Assembly (NCBI GenBank): GCA_018971775.1
Contig: JAGXAB010000054.1
Location: 1 to 44,683, forward strand
Direction: 5' to 3'
Origin: Cyanobacteria bacterium REEB67
GTDB taxonomy: Bacteria; Cyanobacteriota; Vampirovibrionia; Obscuribacterales; Obscuribacteraceae
DNA: 44,683 nt
Below are positions 33,449-42,919 of the stretch, piece by piece. Within the stretch, counting starts at the first letter, position 1; every line of letters begins with the position of its first letter. A program made the position numbers and the translations under genes. The notes beneath the pieces are model-generated. The model did no database searches and was not told the origin of the DNA. It was given only the letters and a program-made list of their open reading frames with translations.

Positions 33449-34116
33449 GGTGGATTGAAGCTGTATCCACGATTTCGGGCCGATTGTATGAGAACACCGT
33501 CGCTGTCGTCAATTTTTTTGCGCAGGTTTTTTATATGCGTGCGCAGAGTGGTGGCGTCTGCTTCGCTGCTGGACGGCCAGAGTTTCATGATAATCATTTC
33601 TGGTGGGAAAAACTTTGACGGCTGGCGCATCAGCAACTCCATAATGGCAAACTCTTTGGGCGCCAATGCGATCGCTTCCTCGCCGATGCGTAACTGCAAC
33701 AGATTTGCATCGAGGCTGTATTGGCCGACCGTAACGGTTTCCGGAGCTATCGCTTGCGGCCGCCGCAGCAGTGCCCTGACGCGCGCTAACAATTCTTGAG
33801 TATCGAATGGTTTGGAGATGTAATCGTCTGCGCCTCCGTCTAATGCTTCTACCATGTCAGACTTGGCGCTTCTCGCCGTCAGCATCAATACCGGCACCGT
33901 AAATCCATTGCTGCGACATTTACGACAAAATTCCAGGCCACTACCATCCGGCAAATTCCAGTCGAGTACAAGCAGATCGTATTGATTGAGTTCTATTGCC
34001 GCAGATGCAGCGCCCAAAGTTTCGACTACGTCGACGAAATGACGATCGATTTCGAGGCAGCGACGGATGATAAATTTGAGGCTCGGGTCGTCTTCAACCA
34101 GGAGTAGTTTTGTCAA
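33436..34116 (-). CDS. OmpR/PhoB-family response regulator
   Basis: The 226-residue product has a receiver domain with the DD pair (residues 9-10), phosphoacceptor D52 in LLVLDWNLPDGSG and K102 in YISKPFD, followed by a PhoB-type winged-helix DNA-binding domain from about residue 125 (LAPKEFAIMELLMRQPSKFF, then ATTLRTHIKNLRKKID). It is the transcriptional output of the upstream PAS kinase; the two genes overlap by four bases (ATGA), so they are translated together. Targets cannot be read from the sequence. Confidence 0.95.
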   Translation of the reverse strand: MTKLLLVEDDPSLKFIIRRCLEIDRHFVDVVETLGAASAAIELNQYDLLVLDWNLPDGSGLEFCRKCRSNGFTVPVLMLTARSAKSDMVEALDGGADDYISKPFDTQELLARVRALLRRPQAIAPETVTVGQYSLDANLLQLRIGEEAIALAPKEFAIMELLMRQPSKFFPPEMIIMKLWPSSSEADATTLRTHIKNLRKKIDDSDGVLIQSARNRGYSFNPPKES

Positions 34117-36056
34117 AGTGTCGATTTGTCCTTTGTTTTCGGCAGGATAAACCAGAAGTTTGCTCCGCCCTGAGCTACATTTGTGAAACCGATTTTTCCC
34201 TGATGATGTTCGATGATTGCCTTGCTGATTGAAAGACCCAGGCCGGAACCGATCTGTCTGTTTTGATCTGCTTGGAAAAAACGGTCGAATAATTTGACTG
34301 CGGCTGCCGGTTTTATTCCTGGCCCCTGGTCAATTATTTCAAATTTGATTGTCTCTTTCTGCCGAGTAAATGATGCCTTTACCTTGCTTCCCTCTGGCGA
34401 AAATTTGATCGCATTGGAGAGTAAATTTACCAGAACCTGCTGAATTCTGTCTTCATCACAGTCGAAATGGGCCCGTGAATGAATCTCTAAATTGATTGAG
34501 ATGTCTTTTGCATCAGCCAGGAGTTGCAGTGATGAGCAGGCCCTGGTCAGCAGGTCTTTTGCCGAAACGCTTCTATATTGCATCTTGAGCATGCCGGAGT
34601 CGATCCTGCTTAGATCGAGCATGTCATTTATCAGTTTCGTCAGGCGGTCGCATTCTTGTTTGGAGACCGTAACAATCGGCGGCAAGTCTGCGGGCAGATC
34701 TTCAATGCTCATTTCGATCAGGCCGAGAGCGGCCCGGATCGAGGCAAGAGGAGTCCGCAGCTCATGCGAAACGGTCGCATAGAGCTCGCTCATTTGTTGC
34801 AGGCGCAGGCGCTCTGCCGTCACATCATTATTGATTTCCAAAATCGCAATGGGCCTGCCGCCCTCATCTCTTTTTAGCGCCCAACTGCTGGCGGCGATGA
34901 CTTTTTTACCCTCTTTAGTAAAGTGGACTAAATCGCCTTGCCAGCGATTTTCTTTCAAGACGATGTTTTGAATCTCAGAAAGTGGCATGGGAAATTTCGT
35001 CTTGAGCAATTCGTGTGAGCTGCGTCCAAGGGCCTCCGTTTTGCTGAATCCATACATCAACTGGCCGCCGTTGTTCCAAAACTGGATCTTTCCATCTAGA
35101 TCTCGTACTAAAATTGTATCGTAGGTCAGCTCGAGCAGTTCGCTATTTTCGAATGCTTCGATGGCATTTTTTTGATCTTGAATATCGGTGTTGATACCGA
35201 CCCAGCGAATCAATTTCCCGCTCTCGTCAAAGATCGGATTGATACGCGTCAAAAATGTCCGGTAGAAGCCGTTTTTGCCTTTGAGCGGAAATTCCATTTC
35301 AAAAGCAGTCGCCGTCGCCAGGCTGTGTTTCCAGCGCTCGAGCACTTCCTGCAGATAGATCGGGTCGTGCAGTTTCTCCCAGCCCCAACCTTCCATTTCT
35401 TCAAAGGTGGTGCCGGTGTATTCGTACCAGCCTCGGTTGTAAAAATCGATACGGCCATCCGGCTGAGCTGTCCAGCCGAGCTGGGGCATCAGGTCGAAGA
35501 GTGACTGCAGGAGCTGTTTTTCCAGCGCCGCTCTTGCGGTAATCAATTGTGTGTTCAGTTCTTCTGCTTGTTTTACCCGACCTCGCATCTGAGCCTCGAG
35601 CTCGAGCTGTCGTTCTTCAGCTTGTCTTCGCTCTGTCAGATCGTGGGTAATTTTGGCAAAACCGATCAGCTCACCGTTATCGTACAGGGCGGTGATTGAT
35701 ACATCGGCCCAGAATATTTCACCGCCTTTGCGAAGTCTCCAGCCCTCTTCATGATAGGTCTTATTTTTCCGCGCCTGATCGAGTGCTTTAGCCGGCTGGT
35801 CTGTCGCCTGGGCTTCCTGCGGATAAAAAATGGAAAAATTCTTGCCGATGATTTCTTCGGGCTTATAACCTTTGATCCATTCGGCACCGTCGTTCCAGGT
35901 CATTACTACGCCGTTTTCATCCATGACAAAAATTGCGTAGCCTTTGACGCTTTTTACAAGCAAGCCAAAAATCTTTTCGCTTGCGGCGTATTGTTCGATG
36001 TGAGATAGGCCCTTGCTTCCAGCTCGGGGCTTTTCTTTCGCGTCAGGCTTTTTCAC
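34113..36056 (-). CDS. Triple-PAS sensor histidine kinase
   Basis: The 647-residue product is soluble in appearance (no membrane helix) and has three PAS/PAC units: about residues 28-145 (MDENGVVMTWNDGAEWIKGY), 185-300 (QPDGRIDFYNRGWYEYTG) and 308-420 (RDLDGKIQFWNNGGQLMYGF), with a coiled coil between one and two. The DHp domain has the phosphoacceptor H431 in ATVSHELRTPLASI, and the ATPase domain has the N-box NLLSNAIKFSPEG and the G-boxes DQGPGIKP and GSGLGLSI. The stimulus is unknown; three PAS units suggest redox, light or a small ligand. Its 5' end overlaps the AI-2E permease gene by 14 bases. Confidence 0.96.
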   Translation of the reverse strand: MKKPDAKEKPRAGSKGLSHIEQYAASEKIFGLLVKSVKGYAIFVMDENGVVMTWNDGAEWIKGYKPEEIIGKNFSIFYPQEAQATDQPAKALDQARKNKTYHEEGWRLRKGGEIFWADVSITALYDNGELIGFAKITHDLTERRQAEERQLELEAQMRGRVKQAEELNTQLITARAALEKQLLQSLFDLMPQLGWTAQPDGRIDFYNRGWYEYTGTTFEEMEGWGWEKLHDPIYLQEVLERWKHSLATATAFEMEFPLKGKNGFYRTFLTRINPIFDESGKLIRWVGINTDIQDQKNAIEAFENSELLELTYDTILVRDLDGKIQFWNNGGQLMYGFSKTEALGRSSHELLKTKFPMPLSEIQNIVLKENRWQGDLVHFTKEGKKVIAASSWALKRDEGGRPIAILEINNDVTAERLRLQQMSELYATVSHELRTPLASIRAALGLIEMSIEDLPADLPPIVTVSKQECDRLTKLINDMLDLSRIDSGMLKMQYRSVSAKDLLTRACSSLQLLADAKDISINLEIHSRAHFDCDEDRIQQVLVNLLSNAIKFSPEGSKVKASFTRQKETIKFEIIDQGPGIKPAAAVKLFDRFFQADQNRQIGSGLGLSISKAIIEHHQGKIGFTNVAQGGANFWFILPKTKDKSTL

Positions 36057-37230
36057 TACTGTTACTATTGCTGGTTTTGTCTATTTGGCCTTCGCTTGTC
36101 GAAATAACTTCTATATTGGTGACATCGACTGTTTGCGTTGATTTAGCTTCCGCTGTCGGCACGGGAACAGGCACTGTCCCGATACCGCTCAAAGGCACTG
36201 TGGCCGTCGGAGGATTGGTCGTCTCCGGTGAAGTGGCATGCGGTCTTTCGCCGCTGGCGGGATACAAAAAGTCGAGTATTTCCTTAATCGATGCTGCTAC
36301 CGGAATGGCAATGAGCATACCGAGGGCGCCGGCCATGACCTCACCGCAAAGTACGGCGAAAATGATGGCCAGTGGATGCAGCTGTACGGCATGGCCGATG
36401 AAACGCGGTACGACAACATAATCTTCGACAAGGCGAGCGAGCCAGTAGCTCAAAATGATCCAGATGGCAATCTGCACACCATGCTGAGCGACACCGACGA
36501 TGGTGGCAATGCTGATCGCGAAGAATGGACCGAGGACAGGGATAATTTCCAGGAAACCACTCAAGATAGCGATCAGCAGGGCGTATTTGAGGTGGAAGAC
36601 AAAATGCAGGAAGCCGTAGGCCACGCAGGACATCAAAATGATCAAAAATATTTGACCGCGTACGTACTTGCTCAACATCACATTCATCCGCGAGGAGAGG
36701 CGGATGACATTTTCATGTTGATTCTTCGGTACAAAGCGCAGCATAAATAGGCCGACACTGCGCGAGTCGACGACGAGATAAATCGAGGAGACTATGCAGA
36801 CCAGCACGGCGAGCAGACTTTTAGAGAGCAGTCCGCCGACATGGACGATTTCTCCCGGTGAACCAAGCGAACTCTCCAGGCTGGCAATAAGATCGCTTGC
36901 CGTGTGTTCGACGTCCAGGTTCCAGTGGAAGGCATCGGAAACTTGCTGGACGAGTGAAATGACTATCTCGTTGCGCTGGGCGACCAGTGCCGTGAACTGC
37001 TCAGCCACCGCCCCGCCGAACCATGAGCTGGTACCGACGATCAGGCCGGCAATCAAAATATAGATGATTGCCACCGCCAGACCCGGCTTCAGTCTAAACC
37101 TGGTCGATACCTGGTTGACCAGGGGCAGGAGCAGGTAAGCAAATATGCCGCCGACGATGAAGGGCGGGAAGACTTCTCTAATCAGATAGAGAAACCAGAG
37201 GACTAAAAGTACAGTGAGCAACCTGAACAT
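36043..37230 (-). CDS. AI-2E family transporter (UPF0118)
   Basis: The 395-residue product is an AI-2E/PerM-like permease with about seven to eight membrane helices; the family stretch PVLGPFFAISIATIVGV with the later AVQLHPLAIIFAVLCGEVMAGALGMLIAIPVAASIKEIL is clear. Members export or exchange small molecules or Na+/Li+ with H+, and the AI-2 name is only one case. The last 70 residues form a hydrophilic Pro/Thr/Ser-rich tail (TNPPTATVPLSGIGTVPVPV) not present in most members. The end overlaps the sensor kinase gene, suggesting one transcript. Confidence 0.9.
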   Translation of the reverse strand: MFRLLTVLLVLWFLYLIREVFPPFIVGGIFAYLLLPLVNQVSTRFRLKPGLAVAIIYILIAGLIVGTSSWFGGAVAEQFTALVAQRNEIVISLVQQVSDAFHWNLDVEHTASDLIASLESSLGSPGEIVHVGGLLSKSLLAVLVCIVSSIYLVVDSRSVGLFMLRFVPKNQHENVIRLSSRMNVMLSKYVRGQIFLIILMSCVAYGFLHFVFHLKYALLIAILSGFLEIIPVLGPFFAISIATIVGVAQHGVQIAIWIILSYWLARLVEDYVVVPRFIGHAVQLHPLAIIFAVLCGEVMAGALGMLIAIPVAASIKEILDFLYPASGERPHATSPETTNPPTATVPLSGIGTVPVPVPTAEAKSTQTVDVTNIEVISTSEGQIDKTSNSNSSEKA

Positions 37231-37319
37231 TGTGCGGTCTTACCTATTTCTAGTTTTAGGTTTGGATCTCGAGATGCCCCGGGGCGAACGCCGAGGGCAC
37301 ACCAGTTGTCTCGGAATTT

Positions 37320-38588
37320 CTAGCCTATGGCGACCGGCTTTTTATACAGGCCGCTGAAGTCATTTACTTTTGCGCCGACGAGTTTGCTGATTAGCCATGA
37401 CGGACGGAAGCGCTCGTTTGGTGTTTTGGCATTTTCATAGAGGTATGAATTTAGTTCGGCGAGCACCCAGTCCAGCCCTTTCTCGTCGGCGATAGTCATC
37501 AGGCCCCGCTTGAAACCGCAGCCGTTTTGCATTGCTACATCGACGTCGGCTGGATCGATGACGCCTTCTTGAATGGCGTAAACACCTTCATTGAACATCG
37601 GTAAAATGACACGGTGTACATCGAAGGTTTTTTTCGGGGCGCCGGCATTAGTGTTGGCACTGGGATTTTCTTTATTGACTGCAGCGATCAATTCAGCCAG
37701 CTTCGGATTGATTTTCTTGGCCTCGCCCTTTACCGGTACACCTTTGTCGTGCATGAAAAAGCCGGCCCCGGATTTCTGACCGAGACAACCTGCCTCGACC
37801 ATTTTGCTGAGCAGTGGTGCCGGCTGGAAACGAGCTCCGTACTGGGCATAGAGAAATTTATTGACATGGGCGCAGACGTCGAGGCCGGTTAGATCGAAGA
37901 GGGCGAGCGGTCCCATGGGCAGACCCCAGGCCACGACTTGATTGTCGATTTCTTCCGGCGTTGCCAAGCCTTCTTGCAAAACGTAGAGAGCTTCATTCAT
38001 ATACGTGAAAAGCAGACGATTGACCAGAAATCCCGGGCATTCCTGCACTTTGACCGGGGTCTTCTGCATTGCGTGGCAGAGCTCGGTGGCAAATTTGACT
38101 GTTTCATCCGAGGTTTTGACACCGGGGATGACCTCGACCAGTTTCATAAACTGGGCCGGGTTGAAAAAGTGCATGCCGACGACTTTGTCCGGTCGCGAGG
38201 TGGCGCTGGCGATTTCCGATACCGAAAGGGCGGAGGTATTTGTGGCAAAAATCGTCTTTGAGGGACAGATGGCGTCTATGGTTTTGAAGATATCGAGCTT
38301 GACCGAAATTTCCTCGAAGGCGGCTTCGATGACAAAATCCACTCCCTTGAAATCGTCGTAGGAGGTGGTGCCCTTGACCAGAGCTAAATGATTGGCCGCT
38401 TCCGCTTCGCTGAGAGTACCTTTTTTGACCCGCGAGTCATACATCCGCTTGATGTTTCCAAGTCCTTTGTCGACAAAAGCTTGCTCGACATCCTTGAGCA
38501 AAACTTCGATGCCGCACTGACTGAGTACGCACGCTATGCCGCTGCCCATCGCCCCGGCACCAATGACTGCTGCTCTCTGCACTCTCAT
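37320..38588 (-). CDS. 3-hydroxyacyl-CoA dehydrogenase
   Basis: The product is 422 residues from the ATG at 38588, preceded by GAGGG at six bases; a longer frame from 38624 lacks a site. The N-terminal NAD-binding domain has AVIGAGAMGSGIACVLSQ, the FNPAQFMKLVEVIP active-site strand and the CPGFLVNRLLFTYMNEA segment typical of FadB/3-hydroxybutyryl-CoA dehydrogenases. A second 3HCDH C-terminal domain follows (VHRVILPMFNEGVYAIQEG ... AELNSYLYENA), as in stand-alone two-domain members. It oxidises or reduces 3-hydroxyacyl-CoA with NAD(H) in fatty-acid degradation or butyrate-type fermentation; which direction is unknown. No hydratase domain is fused. Confidence 0.93.
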   Translation of the reverse strand: MRVQRAAVIGAGAMGSGIACVLSQCGIEVLLKDVEQAFVDKGLGNIKRMYDSRVKKGTLSEAEAANHLALVKGTTSYDDFKGVDFVIEAAFEEISVKLDIFKTIDAICPSKTIFATNTSALSVSEIASATSRPDKVVGMHFFNPAQFMKLVEVIPGVKTSDETVKFATELCHAMQKTPVKVQECPGFLVNRLLFTYMNEALYVLQEGLATPEEIDNQVVAWGLPMGPLALFDLTGLDVCAHVNKFLYAQYGARFQPAPLLSKMVEAGCLGQKSGAGFFMHDKGVPVKGEAKKINPKLAELIAAVNKENPSANTNAGAPKKTFDVHRVILPMFNEGVYAIQEGVIDPADVDVAMQNGCGFKRGLMTIADEKGLDWVLAELNSYLYENAKTPNERFRPSWLISKLVGAKVNDFSGLYKKPVAIG

Positions 38589-38690
38589 ACAAAGCCCTCT
38601 TTCAATTGATAGGTTTAGGTACACTGACCGGTGGCTATGCTAGCATCTTTAGCTTGACCGAGCCCCGCAGCACAACAAAAGGATTAGTTT

Positions 38691-40097
38691 ATGTCCCTAC
38701 TGACATCGCTAATGAGAACGACGCCGACCGGACTTGATGCGGTCAGCGACACGCCCAAACATCTGGGTTGGATCATGCTAACGGCGCTCGGCATTGGCGC
38801 TACTATTGGGGCGGGCATTTTCGCCATGCCCGGCATCATTGCCGGCAAGGCCGGACCGGCCGGCATTCTCTCTTTTATCATCACCGGCTTCGTGATCATG
38901 ATCGTTGCTTTTTGCTATGAGAAGTTTTCGATTCGTGTGCCCAATGGCGTCTCGGCCTACAGCTATGTCTATCATTCGCTGGGCGAGCTGATCGCCTGGA
39001 TTGTCGCCTTCGGTCTCTTTCTCGAGTACAGTTTCGGAGCTTCGGCCGTATCGATTGCCTGGGGCGAATATTTGAAAAATGCCACCGGTCTCTCGGTGAC
39101 CGGTTTTTTTGCCGGACCGACCATCGTCGATGGGCATTACAACTTTGGCATCAACATTATTGCCGTCGGCGTCATCGCCGTCGTCTCGACAATCTTGATC
39201 TTCGGCGGTGTGAGCAAGTCGGCGAAGATCAACTTTTTACTGGTCTTGCTCAAGCTCACGCTTTTGACGACCTTCCTCGTCGTCGGCTTCCGTCACGTCA
39301 ATCCGGCCAACTGGTCCAATTTTATGCCCAAGGGATTTGACGGTGTCTTGAAAGGCGCAGCGACCGCTGTTTTTCCTTATGTCGGTTTTGACGCACTCTA
39401 CACCTTCGCCCGTGAATCGAAAAGTTTGCGTGATACCAGATTGGCCACCTACTGGTGCGTCGGCATTGTTGCTTTTCTCTATGTCACCGTTATGGCCGTA
39501 GCAACAGGTCTTGCACCGTGTTTCATCGACGGTCAGCCGAACGCCCTCTTCGTTGGTTCAGAAGCCGCCGCCCCGCTCGCCAAGCTCCTTGCTAACGCTG
39601 GTGAGGGCTGGACATCGCAGTTTATCTCTTTTGGTGCTGTACTCGGTATCTTCAACGTCCTGCTCGTTTTTTGCATGGGCGGTCCGCGCATCTTCAAAAA
39701 CATGTCCGAAGATGGTCTGCTTCCCCCGGTCTTCCAGCGTGTCAATAAAGGCAATCCGGTCTGGGGCATTGTGCTGAACGGTATTATCGTCGCGGCCATC
39801 GCCGGTCTGGTGCCTTTTGGTGAAATCGCCGATATGATGGTGCTCGGTACACTTGTCGCCTTTATCTGTGTGTGCATAGGTGCTTTCAAGTTGAAGCTGG
39901 TCCATCCGGTCGTTGCCATTGTCGGTGGTGTCTGCTGTGCGGTCTTGACCGCTAATCTCAGCCCCACCGTTCTAACTGTTTATTGCTACACGTTGCCGAC
40001 TGGTCTGATCATCTATTTCCTTTATGGCTTCAAGCACAGTCGCCTCGGTAAGACTCAATCGAGCGCAGCCATACCGCCGGTTGAAGTGGCACCGTAA
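38691..40097 (+). CDS. APC-family amino-acid permease
   Basis: The 468-residue product has about twelve membrane helices and the APC N-terminal signature GIGATIGAGIFAMPGIIAG in helix one, with a second conserved block FPYVGFDALYTFARESKSLRD (helix 6 region) and helix eight region SEDGLLPPVFQRVNKGNPVWG. This fits the cationic amino-acid transporter branch of the family, including the conserved F-D-x-x-x-x-x-x-E-E/S motif, here FDALYTFARES. The actual substrate is not evident. The divergent upstream gene is the hydroxyacyl-CoA dehydrogenase. Confidence 0.92.
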   Translation: MSLLTSLMRTTPTGLDAVSDTPKHLGWIMLTALGIGATIGAGIFAMPGIIAGKAGPAGILSFIITGFVIMIVAFCYEKFSIRVPNGVSAYSYVYHSLGELIAWIVAFGLFLEYSFGASAVSIAWGEYLKNATGLSVTGFFAGPTIVDGHYNFGINIIAVGVIAVVSTILIFGGVSKSAKINFLLVLLKLTLLTTFLVVGFRHVNPANWSNFMPKGFDGVLKGAATAVFPYVGFDALYTFARESKSLRDTRLATYWCVGIVAFLYVTVMAVATGLAPCFIDGQPNALFVGSEAAAPLAKLLANAGEGWTSQFISFGAVLGIFNVLLVFCMGGPRIFKNMSEDGLLPPVFQRVNKGNPVWGIVLNGIIVAAIAGLVPFGEIADMMVLGTLVAFICVCIGAFKLKLVHPVVAIVGGVCCAVLTANLSPTVLTVYCYTLPTGLIIYFLYGFKHSRLGKTQSSAAIPPVEVAP

Positions 40098-40111
40098 AAC
40101 CGATCGTCTCC

Positions 40112-42316
40112 TCACATCTCCCAGTATGTACTTTCGGCAACTGGTTCATATGTCACTTCGACCTTGGGCAATCCTTTCTGAAAGTTTGCTTTTTCCTCGG
40201 CATTCCAGTCGTTGCGATCGAGCCTGAGATATTTCAAGGCTGGCATCTTTTGAAAATACGACAGAGAATTCAGAGTGAGAAATCCGCGTTTGATCGTCAG
40301 CTTTTCCAGATTTTTCATTTTGCTCAAATATTCCAACTGCTCATTTTTCGTCTCTTGATGGATCAAAGTCAATTCCTTTAAATTGTCGTATTTTGGTAAT
40401 TCTTGCAGGAGCGGTTCAAAGTCCTTTATCTCTTTCAGGTTTAAGCCTTCCAGTCGATTTAGCAGTGTCATGTGGAGAATGGCTGAACCACTTACTGGTT
40501 TGCACAGTCCCAAAATTTTTATACCGTTGAGTTTGTCTATTTGCGGCAAATCGCTATCTGCGATTTTTGACTCGTCCCAATATTCAGTTGCGTCCGGCAT
40601 CGCTTTTAGGAGAGGATTGAAAAAGTCGATTTCGCTCAAATGATGCCAGGAGCGAATCTCCTTCAAAACGACGGACGGAGAGTCGGTGACGATGGCCAAT
40701 CCGGTCAGATCGTCGGGGCCGAATTTATGGAGAAATAACGGAAAGCCTCTCGTCGGCGTGATTAAATATAGAAACGCTCCCACTCCCAGCGGTGCTTCTA
40801 TGTTTCCTTTAGCCGAAACCGGTTTTTTATCGCCGATACTAATTGATCCGAGGGAAACGTTCGGAAGGAAATGGAAATATCCGTCACGTCTGAATTTTTC
40901 TTGAAGAAAATTCGGCAAACTCTGATAACTTTTGTAGAGCTTGACGGCGTTCTGCCGACTTTCTTCGAGAGGAATGATTTTTTCGTTGGTGACGTCTTGC
41001 AGCTCTTCCGGTGAAGCTCCGAAGTCCCGAAGAAGTTGCGTTGGTCTAAGTGTCAGAACGCCTTCGTCGACGGTCAAATTATTGTTCTTCTTGTGTTTCT
41101 CGTTTTCCAAAACGAGGTAGACGACAAGAAGAGTGCCGATGATCCCGAGCGCTCCCAGTACCAGCCCTATTTTTTTCAATCTGTTTAGAAGCGGATCTTC
41201 CGCTTCTACTTCATCCTCGTCCTCGTCTGCTATGATCGGTGCCGCCAGTGTCTGCTTCGGCTCGACTTTTTTCTTGGCCGGCTGGGTGCTTCGGTCTTCC
41301 CTGATCAATATCAGGTCCTGCTCCACCAGCGCCATCGTTTGATAACGGTCGGCAGGCTTTTTATGCAGCATTTTGTCTACGGCTGCCACCAGCTCAGGTG
41401 CGATTTTGCTGCCCGCCTTTCCTCTCATCGGTGGCGGTTCGTCGCTCTGGTGCATCATGAAGGTGTGAAAGGCGCTGTCTCCGACAAAGGGCGGCCGACC
41501 GGTGAGTGCCTCGTAGAGAGCGCAGCCGAAAGAATAGATATCTGATCTGGCATCTACTTTTTCGCCCTGACACTGCTCGGGGCTCATGTAATAGGGCGTG
41601 CCAAAAATCAAGCCGGTCGCCGTTTGACTTTGACTGGTCAGGTCTTGCTTGGATACCCTGGCGATGCCGAAATCGACGATTTTGACTAATGCTTTTCCGT
41701 TATCTGGCTCACTTGTCACCATTACGTTGGATGGTTTTACATCGCGGTGGACGATGCCTTGATTGTGAGCAGAGTTTAGCGCTCCGGCTACCTGGATAAA
41801 TATATCCAGTGCATTCTGCTCGTCCAGCATGCCGCTCTTGTGAATCAGCTCATCGAGGGGGCTGCCTGAAAGAAAATCCATGACGTAATAGGGGCACTGT
41901 TGTTTGTCGATGCCCATGTTGTAGATGCTGACTATATTTGGATGGTTGAGGCGCGCCAGCGCCCGCGCTTCGCTCTGGAAGCGGACCCAGGCTTCTTTCG
42001 AGAGTTGTTGCGCCGAGAGTAGTTTAATCGCGTATTCGCGGTCCAGCGTCAAATGTCGACAGGAGAAAACCGCACCCATGCCGCCGCGACCCAGTAATTT
42101 GATCAGCTGATAGTCGTTGTCGACAATGTCGCCGGGCAGATAACTGAGATTGATACCGGAAATGCCGGGAATTTGCGTAGCCTGGCCCTGGAAGTTGGCC
42201 AGACGCTTATCAGGCACGGTTGGCTGATTGATTACAGAACGGGTCCGTCCAATATCGGTTTCTTGATCATTTTTCCGATTAGCCTCGTTCGATTCATCGT
42301 TGAATTGGTCGCTCAC
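40112..42316 (-). CDS. Transmembrane Ser/Thr kinase with LRR ectodomain
   Basis: The 734-residue product has a eukaryotic-type kinase domain at about 67-340: glycine loop GRGGMGAVF, K98 in AIKLL, catalytic loop HRDVKPSN (D192), DFGIA (D215) and the GTPYYMSPEQ activation-segment end. An acidic juxtamembrane stretch (DEDEDEVEAED) precedes one membrane helix at 383-404, so the kinase is cytoplasmic and residues 410-734 outside. The outer part has a beta-type unit around 480-535 (GNIEAPLGVGAF) and then leucine-rich repeats from about 600. The outer half resembles the exported LRR protein at 13407-14411. It is a plausible surface receptor; no ligand or target is evident. It ends 14 bases from the convergent permease gene. 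Confidence 0.93.
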   Translation of the reverse strand: MSDQFNDESNEANRKNDQETDIGRTRSVINQPTVPDKRLANFQGQATQIPGISGINLSYLPGDIVDNDYQLIKLLGRGGMGAVFSCRHLTLDREYAIKLLSAQQLSKEAWVRFQSEARALARLNHPNIVSIYNMGIDKQQCPYYVMDFLSGSPLDELIHKSGMLDEQNALDIFIQVAGALNSAHNQGIVHRDVKPSNVMVTSEPDNGKALVKIVDFGIARVSKQDLTSQSQTATGLIFGTPYYMSPEQCQGEKVDARSDIYSFGCALYEALTGRPPFVGDSAFHTFMMHQSDEPPPMRGKAGSKIAPELVAAVDKMLHKKPADRYQTMALVEQDLILIREDRSTQPAKKKVEPKQTLAAPIIADEDEDEVEAEDPLLNRLKKIGLVLGALGIIGTLLVVYLVLENEKHKKNNNLTVDEGVLTLRPTQLLRDFGASPEELQDVTNEKIIPLEESRQNAVKLYKSYQSLPNFLQEKFRRDGYFHFLPNVSLGSISIGDKKPVSAKGNIEAPLGVGAFLYLITPTRGFPLFLHKFGPDDLTGLAIVTDSPSVVLKEIRSWHHLSEIDFFNPLLKAMPDATEYWDESKIADSDLPQIDKLNGIKILGLCKPVSGSAILHMTLLNRLEGLNLKEIKDFEPLLQELPKYDNLKELTLIHQETKNEQLEYLSKMKNLEKLTIKRGFLTLNSLSYFQKMPALKYLRLDRNDWNAEEKANFQKGLPKVEVTYEPVAESTYWEM

Positions 42317-42833
42317 TTAGCCCTTTCTTGCCTTCCAGTTTTGCAACGGCGGCTTCGTTGGTGCTGTTATTGGAAACCAGGAAACCATCGACTCCGCGGA
42401 TCAGTTTAGCGCGACCGTTATCGTCTTGACCATATAGATTATTGATTTCGGCTTGATCGTGTTCTTTCACCGCCCAATAGAGCTGCGGCTTTTTCTCCAG
42501 CAGGCGGTGGCGATCATCTGTCGACAGTCGGTACATCATCAAGCCTTCGGCGACTTCTTCGGTGGGATTGGTGAAATAGTCGGTGGCAGGCGGATATTTC
42601 GCCCATTTTGCCACTGACTTGATATGCTCGGCCTGAGCAACCGTCTTGACCTTTTGTCCCCTGGCGTTCAGTCTGTCCCCGATGAGGTCGGACTTGATCC
42701 AGGCGGCGCTGCTGTGACAATTATCTGCATCATTTTTGTAGTAGCGATTATCTTTGCCCTGGATTAGCCAGCCGCTGCGGTGAGTTTGCGTTTTTATCAA
42801 GAAAGCAACTCTTTCAAAGTCACTGCATCGCAT
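42294..42833 (-). CDS. Possible fragment of a peptidase-type protein
   Basis: The frame encodes 179 residues and overlaps the Ser/Thr kinase start by 23 bases. The middle part, NPTEEVAEGLMMYRLSTDD ... KKPQLYWAV, resembles the C-terminal helix-pair region of anthrax-lethal-factor-like metallopeptidases (typical pattern N-P-x-E-x-x-A-E-x-x-x-x-Y ... x-P-x-L-Y). The HExxH zinc motif that should precede it is absent, and the open frame runs only 13 codons beyond the ATG before a stop, so a 5' truncation is possible. No signal peptide. The match is by eye and weak; it may equally be a small intact protein of unknown function. Confidence 0.45.
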   Translation of the reverse strand: MRCSDFERVAFLIKTQTHRSGWLIQGKDNRYYKNDADNCHSSAAWIKSDLIGDRLNARGQKVKTVAQAEHIKSVAKWAKYPPATDYFTNPTEEVAEGLMMYRLSTDDRHRLLEKKPQLYWAVKEHDQAEINNLYGQDDNGRAKLIRGVDGFLVSNNSTNEAAVAKLEGKKGLSERPIQR

Positions 42834-42919
42834 GCTATATGTAAGGATAAGCGAATAGATTGTATGTGTCCATTATTGACACAGTGTGTCAGGGCTGTTG
42901 TCCCCCGGAGTGTAGATTT

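Noticed and set aside
37260..37315. GC-rich hairpin between the hydroxyacyl-CoA dehydrogenase and AI-2E genes.
   Set aside because: Imperfect stem with internal loop and no T-run; it may be a weak attenuator, but I cannot support a call.
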